DNA from: Listeria costaricensis
GTDB lineage: Bacteria; Bacillota; Bacilli; Lactobacillales; Listeriaceae
Direction: 5' to 3'
NCBI RefSeq assembly: GCF_900183385.1
Contig: NZ_FXUT01000008.1
Coordinates: 157,487-221,486 of the forward strand
DNA length: 64,000 nt
The notes below the pieces were generated by a model. That model was not told where the DNA came from, did not search any database, and was given only the letters and a program-made list of their open reading frames with translations. This document shows, one piece after another, positions 38,720 through 48,055 of this stretch. Both the position numbers and the translations under genes were made by a program. Position 1 is the first letter of the stretch. Each line of letters starts with the position of its first letter.

Positions 38720-39580
38720 TTAGTCACGTTTAGGGGAAAGCTCTGGCCAAGCTTCGTCCAGCACTTTCTTGGTTGCTGTGTAGACTTTATTAGCCGCATA
38801 TTCCAAGCCAGTTGCTACGAATGCATCGGAAATGACTTCCACGCCCATCACGCAAGGTTTGACACCGTGGTCACGTAAAATTTTAGCAAAGCCCACTGTA
38901 TCGCCATAGCCTTCACCTGGAGCCAAGCGATCATGCAGAGATTCGTCGCGCAATTTGATATAAGGTGCTTCACGAACATCGCACAGTTGGATGGAGACGA
39001 TTCGTTCAGCTGGAACAGGAGCGATATCAGCGGCTGTTTGTTCCGCGCGCGCCCAGTGCCAAGTATCACAGATCAGTTGGGCATTCCAGCAGCCGGAAGC
39101 TTCACACACACGCCAAGCAGTGGCAAGATCTGGCACACCGCTGTACGGCATGAATTCAAGCCCGATAATGATATCGCCGGCACGTTCGCAAAGTTCGCGT
39201 AGAGCCACCACGATTTCATCTTCTGGGATGATTTCAAGCAATCCGCAGTTGACATGCTTCACGTCGAAAAGTTTCGCCATATGGAAAACCGTCCGTTCTT
39301 TGTCCTGCTGTGCTTCTGTGCGGTCTTCTGCACGTCCCCATTGGGTGATATATTCCACTTCTGTTACTTTGATATCATGTGCATCTAGAATTCGCAGCAT
39401 ATCCTCATCAGTCAGACCGTCACTAAGGGCATCCCAGTAGTTCTCCGCACGCAGACCTATACCGTCAAAACCTCTTTCAGCGGCAATTCGTACGCGTTCC
39501 GGAAAGGATACCTCTGTTCCAAGTGTATAAGAGCTGATTGTTAGTGGGCATTTTGTAGGTTGATTCTGTACATCTGTCAT
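38720..39580 (-). CDS. TIM-barrel isomerase/dehydratase, probable 3-dehydroshikimate dehydratase
   Basis: 286 residues of the AP-endonuclease-2/sugar-phosphate-isomerase superfamily: '[17 protein letters not shown]', '[15 protein letters not shown]', '[14 protein letters not shown]' and '[14 protein letters not shown]' carry the metal ligands. In a gene set with AroE and carriers, a dehydratase forming protocatechuate from 3-dehydroshikimate (QuiC-type) is the best fit; other isomerase functions of the superfamily are not excluded. First gene of the minus-strand set, facing the LysR gene. GAGGAG upstream of the ATG. Confidence 0.7.
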   Translation of the reverse strand: MTDVQNQPTKCPLTISSYTLGTEVSFPERVRIAAERGFDGIGLRAENYWDALSDGLTDEDMLRILDAHDIKVTEVEYITQWGRAEDRTEAQQDKERTVFHMAKLFDVKHVNCGLLEIIPEDEIVVALRELCERAGDIIIGLEFMPYSGVPDLATAWRVCEASGCWNAQLICDTWHWARAEQTAADIAPVPAERIVSIQLCDVREAPYIKLRDESLHDRLAPGEGYGDTVGFAKILRDHGVKPCVMGVEVISDAFVATGLEYAANKVYTATKKVLDEAWPELSPKRD

Positions 39581-39937
39581 TGCATTTTCTCCTCTCTTGA
39601 AAATGAATTTCCCTTGGTTGTGATGCGTGAATCTCTTTAAACATTGCGATTTTTTTCACAAACGTTTGTTAAGAAAAAAGTATCGTCTGGCCGGGACCAT
39701 ACTTGCTTGCCACATCTTTATGTGAGAAACGTCACAAGTCATTCTAAAAAAAGATAGGCAAATTTGATAGATATTCAGTTTTTTTCACATAGTACTTTTT
39801 AATTTGATTACAACTTAATTGTATTATGCGACTAAGTTAAAAACAAATTGATATTTTCGACATAATCTATAGAAAAATTATATAGGTCTGTGTTATAATC
39901 TGTACGATTATTTGAATCGAGAGAGAAGGCGGGAAAA
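39581..39937. promoter_or_regulatory. Divergent control region of the qui locus
   Basis: 357 AT-rich bases between the TIM-barrel gene and the LysR gene. A 12-bp perfect palindrome ACAAACGTTTGT is at 39658-39669; its core resembles cre sites but the flanks do not. CTATA (39867-39871) and TATAG (39881-39885) form an interrupted dyad of the size LysR proteins bind, just upstream of a TATAAT (39894-39899) that probably serves the LysR gene. Confidence 0.55.
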
Positions 39938-40822
39938 ATGAATCTGCATCATTTACAGTATTTTATTCGATTGGCACATATCGAACATTACACAAAAGCA
40001 TCAGAAGATTTAATGATTACACAGCCGAGCCTCAGTTACGCGATTTCATCTCTTGAGCAAGAGCTTGGCGTGCAGTTGTTTGAAAAAGAAGGTCGAAATG
40101 TGGTTCTCACCAAGACGGGCAAGATCTTTTTGGACTATGTGGAGCAGGCGATGCAGCTGTTTGATGAAGGCGTTGAGAAAGTGCAGAGGGAAGGCCAGGG
40201 AGAGGGACGGATCGATTTGGCTTTTCTGGAAACCCTCGGGACGAATTTGGTTCCGGACATCACGCGCAAATTTCTTGAGGCGAGTCCGGGCAAGGATATC
40301 CAATTTCATTTTCATACCGGCGTCACGACAGAAATCATTCAGGGGCTAAAAGAAAAGAAATATGATATGGCTTTTTGTTCCAAACAGGAGCAGGAGCAGA
40401 CGATTGAATTCGTACCGTTTGCCCGTCAGGATCTCGTTGTGATTGTGCCGCCGGACCATCCGCTCGCTGCAAAAGAAGAAGTGGATTTGATCGATACGAT
40501 TCCCTATCCGCAGATCGTTTTTGCTAAAACAAGCGGACTTAGACCTTTGATCGACAGCCTTTTCCAAAAAATCGGCGCAGACTATCAGGCGGTTTATGAA
40601 GTGGAAGTCGATCAGGTGATTGCCGGCTTGGTATCGAAGGGCTTTGGAATCGCCGTTGTGCCCTACATGCCGATTTTGCGCTTTTTAAATGTCAAAGTGC
40701 TCAAGCTGGGCAGTCCAAATTGGGAACGAAAATTTTATCTGGCCTATTTAAAGAAAAACTATCTGACACCTGCTTCCAGTGATTTCATTACTTTTGCCAA
40801 GGAGCATGATATGTTGGGCTAG
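39938..40822 (+). CDS. quiR: LysR-family regulator, probable QuiR orthologue
   Basis: 294 residues. Helix-turn-helix 'YTKASEDLMITQPSLSYAIS' and an effector domain including 'GIAVVPYMPILRF'. In Listeria monocytogenes QuiR activates shikimate-to-protocatechuate genes on shikimate binding; the divergent arrangement and enzyme set here match. It starts 116 bases after a probable start site region and has GAGAGAAGGCGGG before the ATG. Confidence 0.8.
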   Translation: MNLHHLQYFIRLAHIEHYTKASEDLMITQPSLSYAISSLEQELGVQLFEKEGRNVVLTKTGKIFLDYVEQAMQLFDEGVEKVQREGQGEGRIDLAFLETLGTNLVPDITRKFLEASPGKDIQFHFHTGVTTEIIQGLKEKKYDMAFCSKQEQEQTIEFVPFARQDLVVIVPPDHPLAAKEEVDLIDTIPYPQIVFAKTSGLRPLIDSLFQKIGADYQAVYEVEVDQVIAGLVSKGFGIAVVPYMPILRFLNVKVLKLGSPNWERKFYLAYLKKNYLTPASSDFITFAKEHDMLG

Positions 40823-40895
40823 AAATACCATTTGCGAACGAACACGCGGTTCTATATAATAGGTATGTATTCTTATGTTGTGGAAGGAGAAAATC

Positions 40896-41834
40896 ATGGC
40901 GAACGAAATGAAGCTTTTTTCTGTTACAAATGAACGTCCATTAGCGCTTAAGATTGCGGAAAATCTGGGCGTACCGCTTTGCGAGGTGGAACTGCAAAAA
41001 TTCAGCGACGGTGAAGTGAAAATCAATGTGGAAGAAAGCATTCGGGGGACGAACTGCTATGTGATCCAGTCAATGAACAGCAATGTCAATGAACGCCTGA
41101 TGGAGCTTCTCATTATGATTGACGCTTTAAAACGCGCTTCGGCACATACAATCACTGTGATTATGCCTTACTATGGCTATTCCCGCCAGGACCGGAAAGC
41201 ACGGAGCCGTGAACCAATCACAGCGAAACTGCTGGCCAATCTGATTCAGCGAGCCGGTGCGACCCGTCTGATTTCCGTCGACCTGCATGCGGCACAAATC
41301 CAAGGCTTTTTCAATATCCCAATCGACCACTTGTCAGCACTGCCGCTACTTTCTGCCAGACTGATTGAGGAGTATGGCAATGAAGAGAATCTGGTCATCG
41401 TAGCGCCAGATCATAGTGGCGTTGTTCGGGCTAGAAGAGTGGCGGACAAGCTACACGCGCCAATTGCGATTTTGAACCGCAAACCGCGGCCGAATGAGCG
41501 CGAGATTACGAGTATCATTGGCGAGGTGGAAGGCAAGCTTGCGATCGTGGTGGATGACATCATTGATACAGGCTACCGGGCGACCACTTCCGCTGAAAAA
41601 CTACTCGAAGCGGGTGCCAGAGAAGTTGTCACCTGTGCGACACATGCCGTTTTGGCAGGCGATGCAGCAGAGCGACTGGCGGCTTCTCCGATTTCGAAAA
41701 TTTTTGTGACCGACTCGATTGATGTTGTTGGGGCGAAAAAAATCGACAAGATGGAAGTCATTACGATTGGGCCGGCGCTTGCAAGAGCCATTTCCGGCGT
41801 ACAGGAAAATCGCAGCTTGCACCCATTGTTTTAA
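40896..41834 (+). CDS. prs: Ribose-phosphate pyrophosphokinase paralogue (Prs2-like)
   Basis: 312 residues from the ATG at 40896 (GGAAGGAG upstream); the frame is open 21 bases earlier but without a site. Overall it follows class I PRPP synthase: '[20 protein letters not shown]', '[20 protein letters not shown]', '[20 protein letters not shown]'. Two functional loops diverge. The flexible catalytic loop reads '[10 protein letters not shown]' instead of the usual D-K-R-R-P-R/K-P-N, one residue short, and the ribose-5-phosphate loop reads '[14 protein letters not shown]' rather than D-D-(M/I)-I-D-T-A-G-T. Activity or regulation may differ. Listeria typically has two prs genes. Confidence 0.85.
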   Translation: MANEMKLFSVTNERPLALKIAENLGVPLCEVELQKFSDGEVKINVEESIRGTNCYVIQSMNSNVNERLMELLIMIDALKRASAHTITVIMPYYGYSRQDRKARSREPITAKLLANLIQRAGATRLISVDLHAAQIQGFFNIPIDHLSALPLLSARLIEEYGNEENLVIVAPDHSGVVRARRVADKLHAPIAILNRKPRPNEREITSIIGEVEGKLAIVVDDIIDTGYRATTSAEKLLEAGAREVVTCATHAVLAGDAAERLAASPISKIFVTDSIDVVGAKKIDKMEVITIGPALARAISGVQENRSLHPLF

Positions 41835-41841
41835 TATTTGA

Positions 41842-41887
41842 AGAGCGAGACGTTTGGCTATTCAGGCAGGCGGCTCGCTCTTTTTTT
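41842..41887 (+). terminator. Terminator of prs paralogue
   Basis: AGAGCGAG (41842-41849)/CTCGCTCT (41874-41881), followed by TTTTTTT. Confidence 0.88.
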
Positions 41888-42035
41888 GATCAGCCGAATT
41901 GTTTAAAAAATAAGCGTAGATTCGTTATAATAGAAGAGAAAGCAGGAAATGATTCTGCCAACATGGACGAGCTACACGATATCAGAGCATTCTGTTGAAA
42001 AAGTGAACGAAACGGCTACGAAAGGAAGCGAGAAG

Positions 42036-42878
42036 ATGATTACAATTGGTCTTACAGGTTGGAGCGACCATGACAGCCTGCAATTAGATGCAAAACATAA
42101 ACTGGCAGATTATGCCGCACATTTTCCCTTAGTAGAAGTGGATACGAGTTTTTATGCGATTCCGTCCCCGCGCACAACAGCCAACTGGGCAGCCGGCACG
42201 CCTGATGCTTTTCGTTTTGTTGTGAAAGCGTTTCAGGCGATGACGCGTCACAAGGAATGGAACCAGTATTTTGACAGTGAAAATGAGATGTATCAAAAAT
42301 ACATGGAGGCAATCGCGCCGATCAGCGAAAGCGGCAAACTAAAGGCCATCCTTTTCCAATTTCCGCCTTATTTCCAGTGCAATCAGGAAAATGTCAGCTA
42401 CTTACGGCATATCCAAAAGCAGATGGGCAGCTTGCCGGTTGCGATTGAATTTCGTAATGCTAGCTGGTTCAGTGAGGCGCATCAGGAGAAAACGTTGGCT
42501 CTTTTGCAGGAGTTAGGCTTTATTCATACCATTGTGGACGAGCCGCAAGTGGGTGTGAGAAGTGTGCCAATCGTTTTGCGGGCCACAGATCCTGAACTGA
42601 CCCTCGTGCGCATGCATGGACGCAATCAATATGGCTGGATGAAGGCGAATAGCCCAGAATGGCGGGAAGTCCGCACGCTTTACCGATACAATGCCGAGGA
42701 AATCAAGGAATGGGCTAAGTATTTGACGCATTTACAAAAGGAAACCAAGGAAGTTGTCGTTATTTTCAACAATAACAGCGGCGGTGATGCGGCTGATAAC
42801 GCCAAACATTTGCAGGAAGAACTAGCAATCGAATATACAGGTCTGGCCCCGATGCAGATGGATTTGTTTTCGGAGTGA
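42036..42878 (+). CDS. DUF72 family protein (YecE-like)
   Basis: 280 residues from the ATG at 42036, which has AAAGGAAGCGAGAAG before it. TIM-barrel-like DUF72 hallmarks: 'IGLTGWSDHDSL', 'FPLVEVDTSFYAIPS', 'FVVKAFQAMTRHK', 'AIEFRNASWF', 'LVRMHGRNQYGW' and the C-terminal 'EVVVIFNNNSGGDAADNAKH'. Function unknown. A terminator follows. Confidence 0.92.
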   Translation: MITIGLTGWSDHDSLQLDAKHKLADYAAHFPLVEVDTSFYAIPSPRTTANWAAGTPDAFRFVVKAFQAMTRHKEWNQYFDSENEMYQKYMEAIAPISESGKLKAILFQFPPYFQCNQENVSYLRHIQKQMGSLPVAIEFRNASWFSEAHQEKTLALLQELGFIHTIVDEPQVGVRSVPIVLRATDPELTLVRMHGRNQYGWMKANSPEWREVRTLYRYNAEEIKEWAKYLTHLQKETKEVVVIFNNNSGGDAADNAKHLQEELAIEYTGLAPMQMDLFSE

Positions 42879-42946
42879 ACACAAGGAGCGGCCCGATCAT
42901 CTCAAGGAAAAATCGTGATGATCTGCTTATTAATAACGCATTTTTC

Positions 42947-42982
42947 ATCTCTCTTTTCATATATGGAAGGGGAGATTTTTTT
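42947..42982 (+). terminator. Terminator of the DUF72 gene
   Basis: ATCTCTCTTTTC (42947-42958) pairs with GAAGGGGAGAT (42966-42976, one bulge, two wobbles), then TTTTTTT. Confidence 0.75.
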
Positions 42983-43040
42983 AAGTGTCTCATTGCATCA
43001 TGCATATAAATGACTATTCTTTAGGCAGGAGGTGCTGAAT

Positions 43041-43560
43041 ATGGCTAGTGGGCGATTATGTGCTAAATTATACGGTAGAGGATCGGCAAAATAATCAAGC
43101 GACTTTTGAACGGACGGTAATTGTCACGAATGCGCCAACGATTGAGGCTAAAGATCAAACGATTCAACAAGGCGCTAATTTTAATTCACTGGAAAATGTC
43201 ACAGCTTCTGATAAAGAAGACGGTGATTTGACGAAGCAAGTAATAGTGAAGCAATCAGATGTAAATCCGCAGGCACCCGGTATTTATCACGTGACGTATG
43301 CGGTAAAAAATGCAGATGGCAACTATGTGGAAAAAACAATCCAAGTGACAGTGCAAGCACCCGTTCCAAAAGAAGAACTGTTTATCACAGAAACGCCAAC
43401 TGTAACGGCTGAGCCAGTTGCACCAGAGGTACCACAACCAGTAAAGGCACCCGCTCAAACATTACCGAAAACAGGTGATCAAGGTGATTGGCCGCAAGAC
43501 CTCGCGGGAATGCTTTTCGTGCTAGCGGGTCTAGAAATTTTAAGTATGCGTAAGAAATAA
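43041..43560 (+). pseudogene. C-terminal remnant of an LPXTG surface protein
   Basis: From 43048 the frame encodes the end of one bacterial Ig-like domain ('VLNYTVEDRQNNQATFERTV'), one complete DUF5011-like domain ('PTIEAKDQTIQQGANF' to 'KTIQVTVQAP'), a Pro/Glu/Val linker and the sorting signal LPKTG with a short hydrophobic segment and 'MRKK'. There is no signal peptide and the first domain lacks its start. An AGGAGG site and ATG (43041) are present but in a different frame that stops after 17 codons, so a frameshift or deletion junction lies near 43045. As it stands no exported protein can be made. Confidence 0.75.
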
Positions 43561-43599
43561 CTAACAGAGACTGGCAAGCTCACTTTTAGCCACTAAAAA

Positions 43600-43644
43600 A
43601 CACAGGCAGGAAACAAGTAGAAAAGTTTCTCGCCTGTGTTTTTA
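43600..43644 (+). terminator. Terminator of the LPXTG remnant
   Basis: ACACAGGC (43600-43607)/GCCTGTGT (43632-43639) with inner GGAAAC/GTTTCT pairing, then TTTTT. Confidence 0.82.
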
Positions 43645-43694
43645 TATGTAAGAAATTCCCAGTGGTAAGATAATCGTTAAGATCACCCGCATAA

Positions 43695-44156
43695 TCACAG
43701 CCCCCATTTTTGCCAGTCTGAAGCTTTAGTAATAACGGGAACCAGGCAGTCTATGTCGAATTTACCTGTTGTATAAGGCTTTGTAAATCCGTCAATAATT
43801 GCGGTTCCAGAGCACTTTATATGGGCAATGTCTTGGTCAATTTTAAGAATGGTGAGGGTATAATTTTCCAAAGGCTCGTGTTCGTAAAAATAAAAGGTAT
43901 CTTCGCGCTGCTGGGATTCATTGATATTCGCTATACTAAAACGCGCTCCTGTCAGTGCCTCTTTGTGGGAGAGCGTCGTTTTGATCGGGTTGATGCATAA
44001 AGAAGGCGCAAGATGATCACCATGGAAAGTATGGGCCTTAAACGAGCAATCAAGTGCATATTCTAGCTGGCCTTCTAAATTTTCAAAGATAAAAATCGCC
44101 GTGTTTCGAGTGGTTGTATCGAGCTCAAAGGGGACGCCTTCAATGATTAATGCCAT
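43695..44156 (-). CDS. Hypothetical protein
   Basis: 153 residues, cytosolic, no cysteine cluster or known motif recognised. Beta-rich composition with 'EYALDCSFKAHTFHGDHLAP' and a conserved-looking C-terminus 'TTGKFDIDCLVPVI'. AAAGGAG lies before the ATG on the minus strand and codon use is like the neighbours, so it is a real gene. It follows the TauE/DUF1634 pair by 36 bases in the same direction and may be the last gene of that transcript. Confidence 0.65.
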   Translation of the reverse strand: MALIIEGVPFELDTTTRNTAIFIFENLEGQLEYALDCSFKAHTFHGDHLAPSLCINPIKTTLSHKEALTGARFSIANINESQQREDTFYFYEHEPLENYTLTILKIDQDIAHIKCSGTAIIDGFTKPYTTGKFDIDCLVPVITKASDWQKWGL

Positions 44157-44192
44157 TTTGTAACTCCTTTTCGGGTATTCTAATGGAACGTA

Positions 44193-44567
44193 TTATTCTC
44201 TTCCGAGTAGAAAACTAATCGCCAAAATTACCAGCACAATCGCGGTAATTGCGACATACAGATAATCCTTTTCCTTCAAAAAGGTGAACAGTGATACGAC
44301 GACCCGCAGTACGGGGGTTAAAATCAGGCAGAGCAGTCCGAACATGATGATTGCAAATGGCTTGAGGGCCGCTAGTCCGCTGAAAATCGCGCGGATGGTG
44401 GTTGGATAGGTGTCGCCGGGATAGCCGCTATCACCAGTAAAGATAAACAGGGCCAGTCCGATGATAATGATGGCCGCGCTTAAGATGACGCCAATGCGGA
44501 GCAGGCCGCCAACGACCGCCTCGACTTTGTACATTTCTTCTTCTTTGGTATCGTGTTTTTCTGCCAT
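44193..44567 (-). CDS. DUF1634 membrane protein
   Basis: 124 residues with three membrane segments ('LLRIGVILSAAIIIIGLALF', 'PFAIIMFGLLCLILTPVLRV', 'YLYVAITAIVLVILAISFLL'). DUF1634 proteins are usually encoded beside TauE/SafE transporters, as here: the gene begins one base after the transporter's stop codon. Probably an accessory subunit. Confidence 0.88.
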   Translation of the reverse strand: MAEKHDTKEEEMYKVEAVVGGLLRIGVILSAAIIIIGLALFIFTGDSGYPGDTYPTTIRAIFSGLAALKPFAIIMFGLLCLILTPVLRVVVSLFTFLKEKDYLYVAITAIVLVILAISFLLGRE

Positions 44568-44568
44568 C

Positions 44569-45408
44569 CTATATCCACCCCAATCCTTGTAGAATCATTT
44601 GCAGGGCGACATAGATGAGTACGGGGATGAAAATCAGCCGGATGATTCTGCTTTTGAGTCGCTGCATGATTCTGGTTCCAAGTGTGGCACCGATTAGAAC
44701 GCCAATTGCGACGGGTGCTGCGATCGTTGGCTGAATGTCGCCTTTGAAAAGATAGACCGTTGCGCTGGCTGCTGCCGTGACGCCCATCATGAGATTGCTG
44801 GTTGCACTGGAAACTTTTAGCGGCATTTTCATGAATACGTCGAGTGCCATCACTTTGAAGGCGCCGCTGCCAATGCCGAGTAGACCGCTTGCCACGCCGG
44901 CGCCGTACATCACGCCAAAGCCTGCTGGGACATTGGCCACTTTGTAGTCAACCTCTTTACGAAGCGCCTTGTCATAATAGTGATCGTGGAGGTTCAGTTT
45001 TGTGGCGATCGGGTCAGGTTTAACATTAGTCGGGATTTCTGTACCGGCTTTTTTGATCATATTGAAAGCAGAATATAAAAGCAGTAAACCGAAAATCATA
45101 TAAAGGGCCGTTTCAGAAAGCAGACCGCCGATAAATGCCCCTGTAACAGCTCCGATCGTTGTGGCAATTTCTAAAAACATGCCGACACGCAAATTGGTAA
45201 TGCGGTCCTTGATATAAGCAATCGCTGAACCGCTACTGGTTGCAATGACCGAAATGATACTGGCGCCAATCGCATACTGGATTGGAATATCGAACAGCAG
45301 GGTCAGTGCTGGCGTGACGATAATACCGCCACCAAGTCCAAGCATTGAGCCGATGATTCCCGCTGCAACAGCGATCAGTAAAATTTCGATCGTTTGTGAA
45401 ATATCCAT
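44569..45408 (-). CDS. TauE/SafE family sulfite/anion exporter
   Basis: 279 residues, eight hydrophobic segments, two family repeats: 'AAGIIGSMLGLGGGIIVTPA' and 'GVASGLLGIGSGAFKVMALD'. These carriers move sulfite, sulfoacetate or other small organic sulfur anions; the substrate here is not known. Forms a tight pair with the DUF1634 gene. Confidence 0.9.
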   Translation of the reverse strand: MDISQTIEILLIAVAAGIIGSMLGLGGGIIVTPALTLLFDIPIQYAIGASIISVIATSSGSAIAYIKDRITNLRVGMFLEIATTIGAVTGAFIGGLLSETALYMIFGLLLLYSAFNMIKKAGTEIPTNVKPDPIATKLNLHDHYYDKALRKEVDYKVANVPAGFGVMYGAGVASGLLGIGSGAFKVMALDVFMKMPLKVSSATSNLMMGVTAAASATVYLFKGDIQPTIAAPVAIGVLIGATLGTRIMQRLKSRIIRLIFIPVLIYVALQMILQGLGWI

Positions 45409-45546
45409 TTTCTCACATCCTCAAAATCTCTCATTTCCTATCATACGACAAACAAATTAAAAATGCGAGATTCTCATGAAAAAATTGCCGGGGCGTGTCA
45501 AAATAATGAAAGTAGGCTACAATAAGAGGAGGAAGGGGATGGAGAG

Positions 45547-46929
45547 ATGAAACGGTTCACGATTTGGCACACGAATGATGTGCACAGTCATTTGGAACAT
45601 TGGCCGCGTATTTTTTCCTTTTTGCGTAAAAAGAGAATCGAAGCGGAAGAAAATGCCCTCTTTTTTGATATTGGTGACTATCTGGATCGTGTGCATCCGC
45701 TGACAGAAGGGACAAATGGTCTGGCGAATGTCGACCTGCTGAACCAATTGCCGTTTGATGCGGTCACGATCGGGAACAACGAAGGGACGACACTTGCGCA
45801 CGACAAATTGGCCCGCCTTTATGAGCATGCGGCTTTTCCGGTTGTTTGCTGCAATGTGTATGCCGATCAGGCACGAACGAAGCATCCAGATTGGGCGCTC
45901 CCAGTTGTTTATTTTGAAAAATCCGGCTTGAAAATAGCTGTTATCGGGGCCACTGCGCCGTTTAGTGAATATTATGAGGCGCTGGGATGGGGCATTGAAG
46001 AGCCACTTTCGGCCATCAAACGGGAAGTAGCGGCTCTTCCAGATGATCTTTCGGCCGTCGTGCTGCTTTCCCATCTGGGACTGCCAACAGACGAGCGGAT
46101 CGCAGCTGAAATCCCGCAAATCGACGTGATCCTAGGCGGTCATACGCACCACCTTTTGGAAGACGGCAAACGGGTCAACAAGACGCTGCTTGCGGCATGT
46201 GGCAGATGGGGCGAGTATGTCGGCAAGGTCGAGCTGACTTTTTCGGACGATGGCCAGCTTGAAACCAGTCAGGCGACGACTTTCCCCACAGAAAGCTTAC
46301 CGGCACCCGCGGATGAGCAGGCACAGATCGATGCTTTCTTTGAAAAAGGAAAGGAGGCCTTGGCGGAAAAAGTCGTTGCACTTCCAGCGAAATTGTCGCA
46401 TAATTGGTTTGGCGACTCACAAATTGCCGACCTATTTTATGAAGCGGCTTGTGAGTGGACACATGCAGACGGTTTTCTAACGAATGCCGGGATCTACATG
46501 ACGGATTTAGGGCCGGGCAATGTGACGGCTTTTGATATTCATCAACTGTTGCCGCATCCACTCAATCTGATCGTACTTTCGATGTCAGGGCGGGAACTTG
46601 GCATCCTGATTGAGGAGATCGACCGTAAAAAGGTCGAACTGCAAGACATTCCACTGCGGGGCTTTGGGTTTCGCGGCGAGTATTTTGGCGCCATTCTACT
46701 TAAACGAGGAAGCTATGATCGTGAAAAAGAAGTGGCTCTTTGGGATAATATGCCGATTGACTTGCGGCGGACTTACCGGATCGCGACACATGATACCTTT
46801 GTGTTTGCGCCGTTTTTCCCAATTATCAAGCAAGTGAAGCAAAAGGATGTCTACACACCGGAATTACTCCGTGATATATTGACTTGGAAATTGAAGAAAC
46901 GTTATCAGAGTGAGGAGGAGAACGCATGA
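45547..46929 (+). CDS. yunD: Metallophosphatase/5'-nucleotidase family protein (YunD)
   Basis: 460 residues, no signal peptide, so probably cytosolic. 'IWHTNDVHSHLEHW', 'FFDIGDYLDRVHP', 'DAVTIGNNEGTT', 'VVLLSHLGLPTDERIAAEIP', 'VILGGHTHHLLEDG' carry the dimetal site; the C-terminal nucleotidase domain runs from about 285. Part of the yunD-yutD-yutF set conserved in Bacillales. Overlaps yutD by four bases. Confidence 0.9.
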   Translation: MKRFTIWHTNDVHSHLEHWPRIFSFLRKKRIEAEENALFFDIGDYLDRVHPLTEGTNGLANVDLLNQLPFDAVTIGNNEGTTLAHDKLARLYEHAAFPVVCCNVYADQARTKHPDWALPVVYFEKSGLKIAVIGATAPFSEYYEALGWGIEEPLSAIKREVAALPDDLSAVVLLSHLGLPTDERIAAEIPQIDVILGGHTHHLLEDGKRVNKTLLAACGRWGEYVGKVELTFSDDGQLETSQATTFPTESLPAPADEQAQIDAFFEKGKEALAEKVVALPAKLSHNWFGDSQIADLFYEAACEWTHADGFLTNAGIYMTDLGPGNVTAFDIHQLLPHPLNLIVLSMSGRELGILIEEIDRKKVELQDIPLRGFGFRGEYFGAILLKRGSYDREKEVALWDNMPIDLRRTYRIATHDTFVFAPFFPIIKQVKQKDVYTPELLRDILTWKLKKRYQSEEENA

Positions 46930-47222
46930 TTACAATCGGAGGCCATGAATATGAGCTTGTCGAGAACTATCGGGATTGTTATGATGAAGAAAAATTAAAT
47001 GAGCGCTACAGTGATATTTTGGGGCGCTATGATTATATTGTCGGCGACTGGGGTTATGATCAGCTCCGGCTCAAAGGATTTTTTGAGGACAACAGCCGCA
47101 AAGCCAGCTACGATAATAAAATCAGTACCATGCGCGAATATTTGTATGAATACTGCAATTTTGGTTGCGCCTATTTTGTACTGAAAAAAGTGAAGAAAAG
47201 CAAGGAGCAGAAGAAATCGTGA
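46926..47222 (+). CDS. yutD: YutD family protein (DUF1027)
   Basis: 98 residues: 'YELVENYRDCYDEEKLNERY', 'YDYIVGDWGYDQLRLKGFF' and the C-terminal 'YEYCNFGCAYFVLKK'. Function unknown, conserved in Firmicutes. Overlaps both neighbours (ATGA with yunD, GTGA with yutF), which implies tight co-translation. Confidence 0.93.
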   Translation: MITIGGHEYELVENYRDCYDEEKLNERYSDILGRYDYIVGDWGYDQLRLKGFFEDNSRKASYDNKISTMREYLYEYCNFGCAYFVLKKVKKSKEQKKS

Positions 47223-47983
47223 AAGACTACCAAGCCTATCTGATCGACCTTGACGGCACCATGTATCGCGGAAATGCGGTCATCCCGGAAGCGATCAGTT
47301 TCATCCACCGTTTAAATGAAAAAAAGATTCCCTATTTATTTGTGACCAATAATTCGACGACGACACCGGAAAAAGTAGCGGCGAAACTTGTCGGAATGGG
47401 CATTGAGACAACCGCCGACCGCGTGTTTACTTCTTCGCAGGCGACGGCTCTTTACATGCTGTCCAAAAGTGCCGAACGCAGTGTCTACGCCATCGGAGAA
47501 GCAGGCCTGATCGAGGCGCTGGACGAAAGCGGCTTCCATCGGCAGACGGAAAATCCAGCGTTTGTGGTTGTAGGACTCGACCGGGAGCTGACGTATGAGA
47601 AGCTGGCTGTGGCGAGTCTGGCGATCCGTTCGGGCGCAACGTTTATTTCGACAAATGCCGATGCGGCGATTCCGACCGAAGCAGGTCTCTTGCCTGGCAA
47701 CGGCTCACTTACGGCTCTTCTGGCTGTGGCGACGGAGACAGAACCCACTTTCATTGGAAAGCCGGAAGCGATTATTATGGAACAAGCGATTGCCAAACTG
47801 GGTGCTCGAAAAGAGGCTGTCATCATGGTGGGCGATAATTATGAAACCGACATCTTGGCAGGCATCAATTTTGGCATTGATACGGTAATCGTGCACACAG
47901 GTTTTACTTCCAAAGAAGCGCTTCAAACGAAAAAAATACAGCCCACTCATTCGATCAATACGCTGGATGATTGGCTGATTTGA
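47219..47983 (+). CDS. yutF: HAD-family phosphatase, NagD/YutF type
   Basis: 254 residues from the GTG at 47219; AAGGAG lies 11 bases upstream and the start overlaps the yutD stop. HAD motifs: I 'AYLIDLDGTMYRG', II 'YLFVTNNSTTTPEKVA', III/IV 'IMVGDNYETDILAGINFGID'. Type IIA cap domain. Acts on small sugar phosphates or nucleotides; exact substrate not given by sequence. Confidence 0.92.
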   Translation: MKDYQAYLIDLDGTMYRGNAVIPEAISFIHRLNEKKIPYLFVTNNSTTTPEKVAAKLVGMGIETTADRVFTSSQATALYMLSKSAERSVYAIGEAGLIEALDESGFHRQTENPAFVVVGLDRELTYEKLAVASLAIRSGATFISTNADAAIPTEAGLLPGNGSLTALLAVATETEPTFIGKPEAIIMEQAIAKLGARKEAVIMVGDNYETDILAGINFGIDTVIVHTGFTSKEALQTKKIQPTHSINTLDDWLI

Positions 47984-48055
47984 TGTGCGGGGACGCCTCC
48001 TCGTACATTTTTTTACGTGAAAAAGGGTATATGGAGCTTATAGGAGGAACAGATT

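Noticed and set aside
39658..39669. ACAAACGTTTGT as a CcpA cre site
   Set aside because: Only the central AAACGTTT matches; the outer positions of the consensus are wrong, so it is kept only as an unassigned palindrome.
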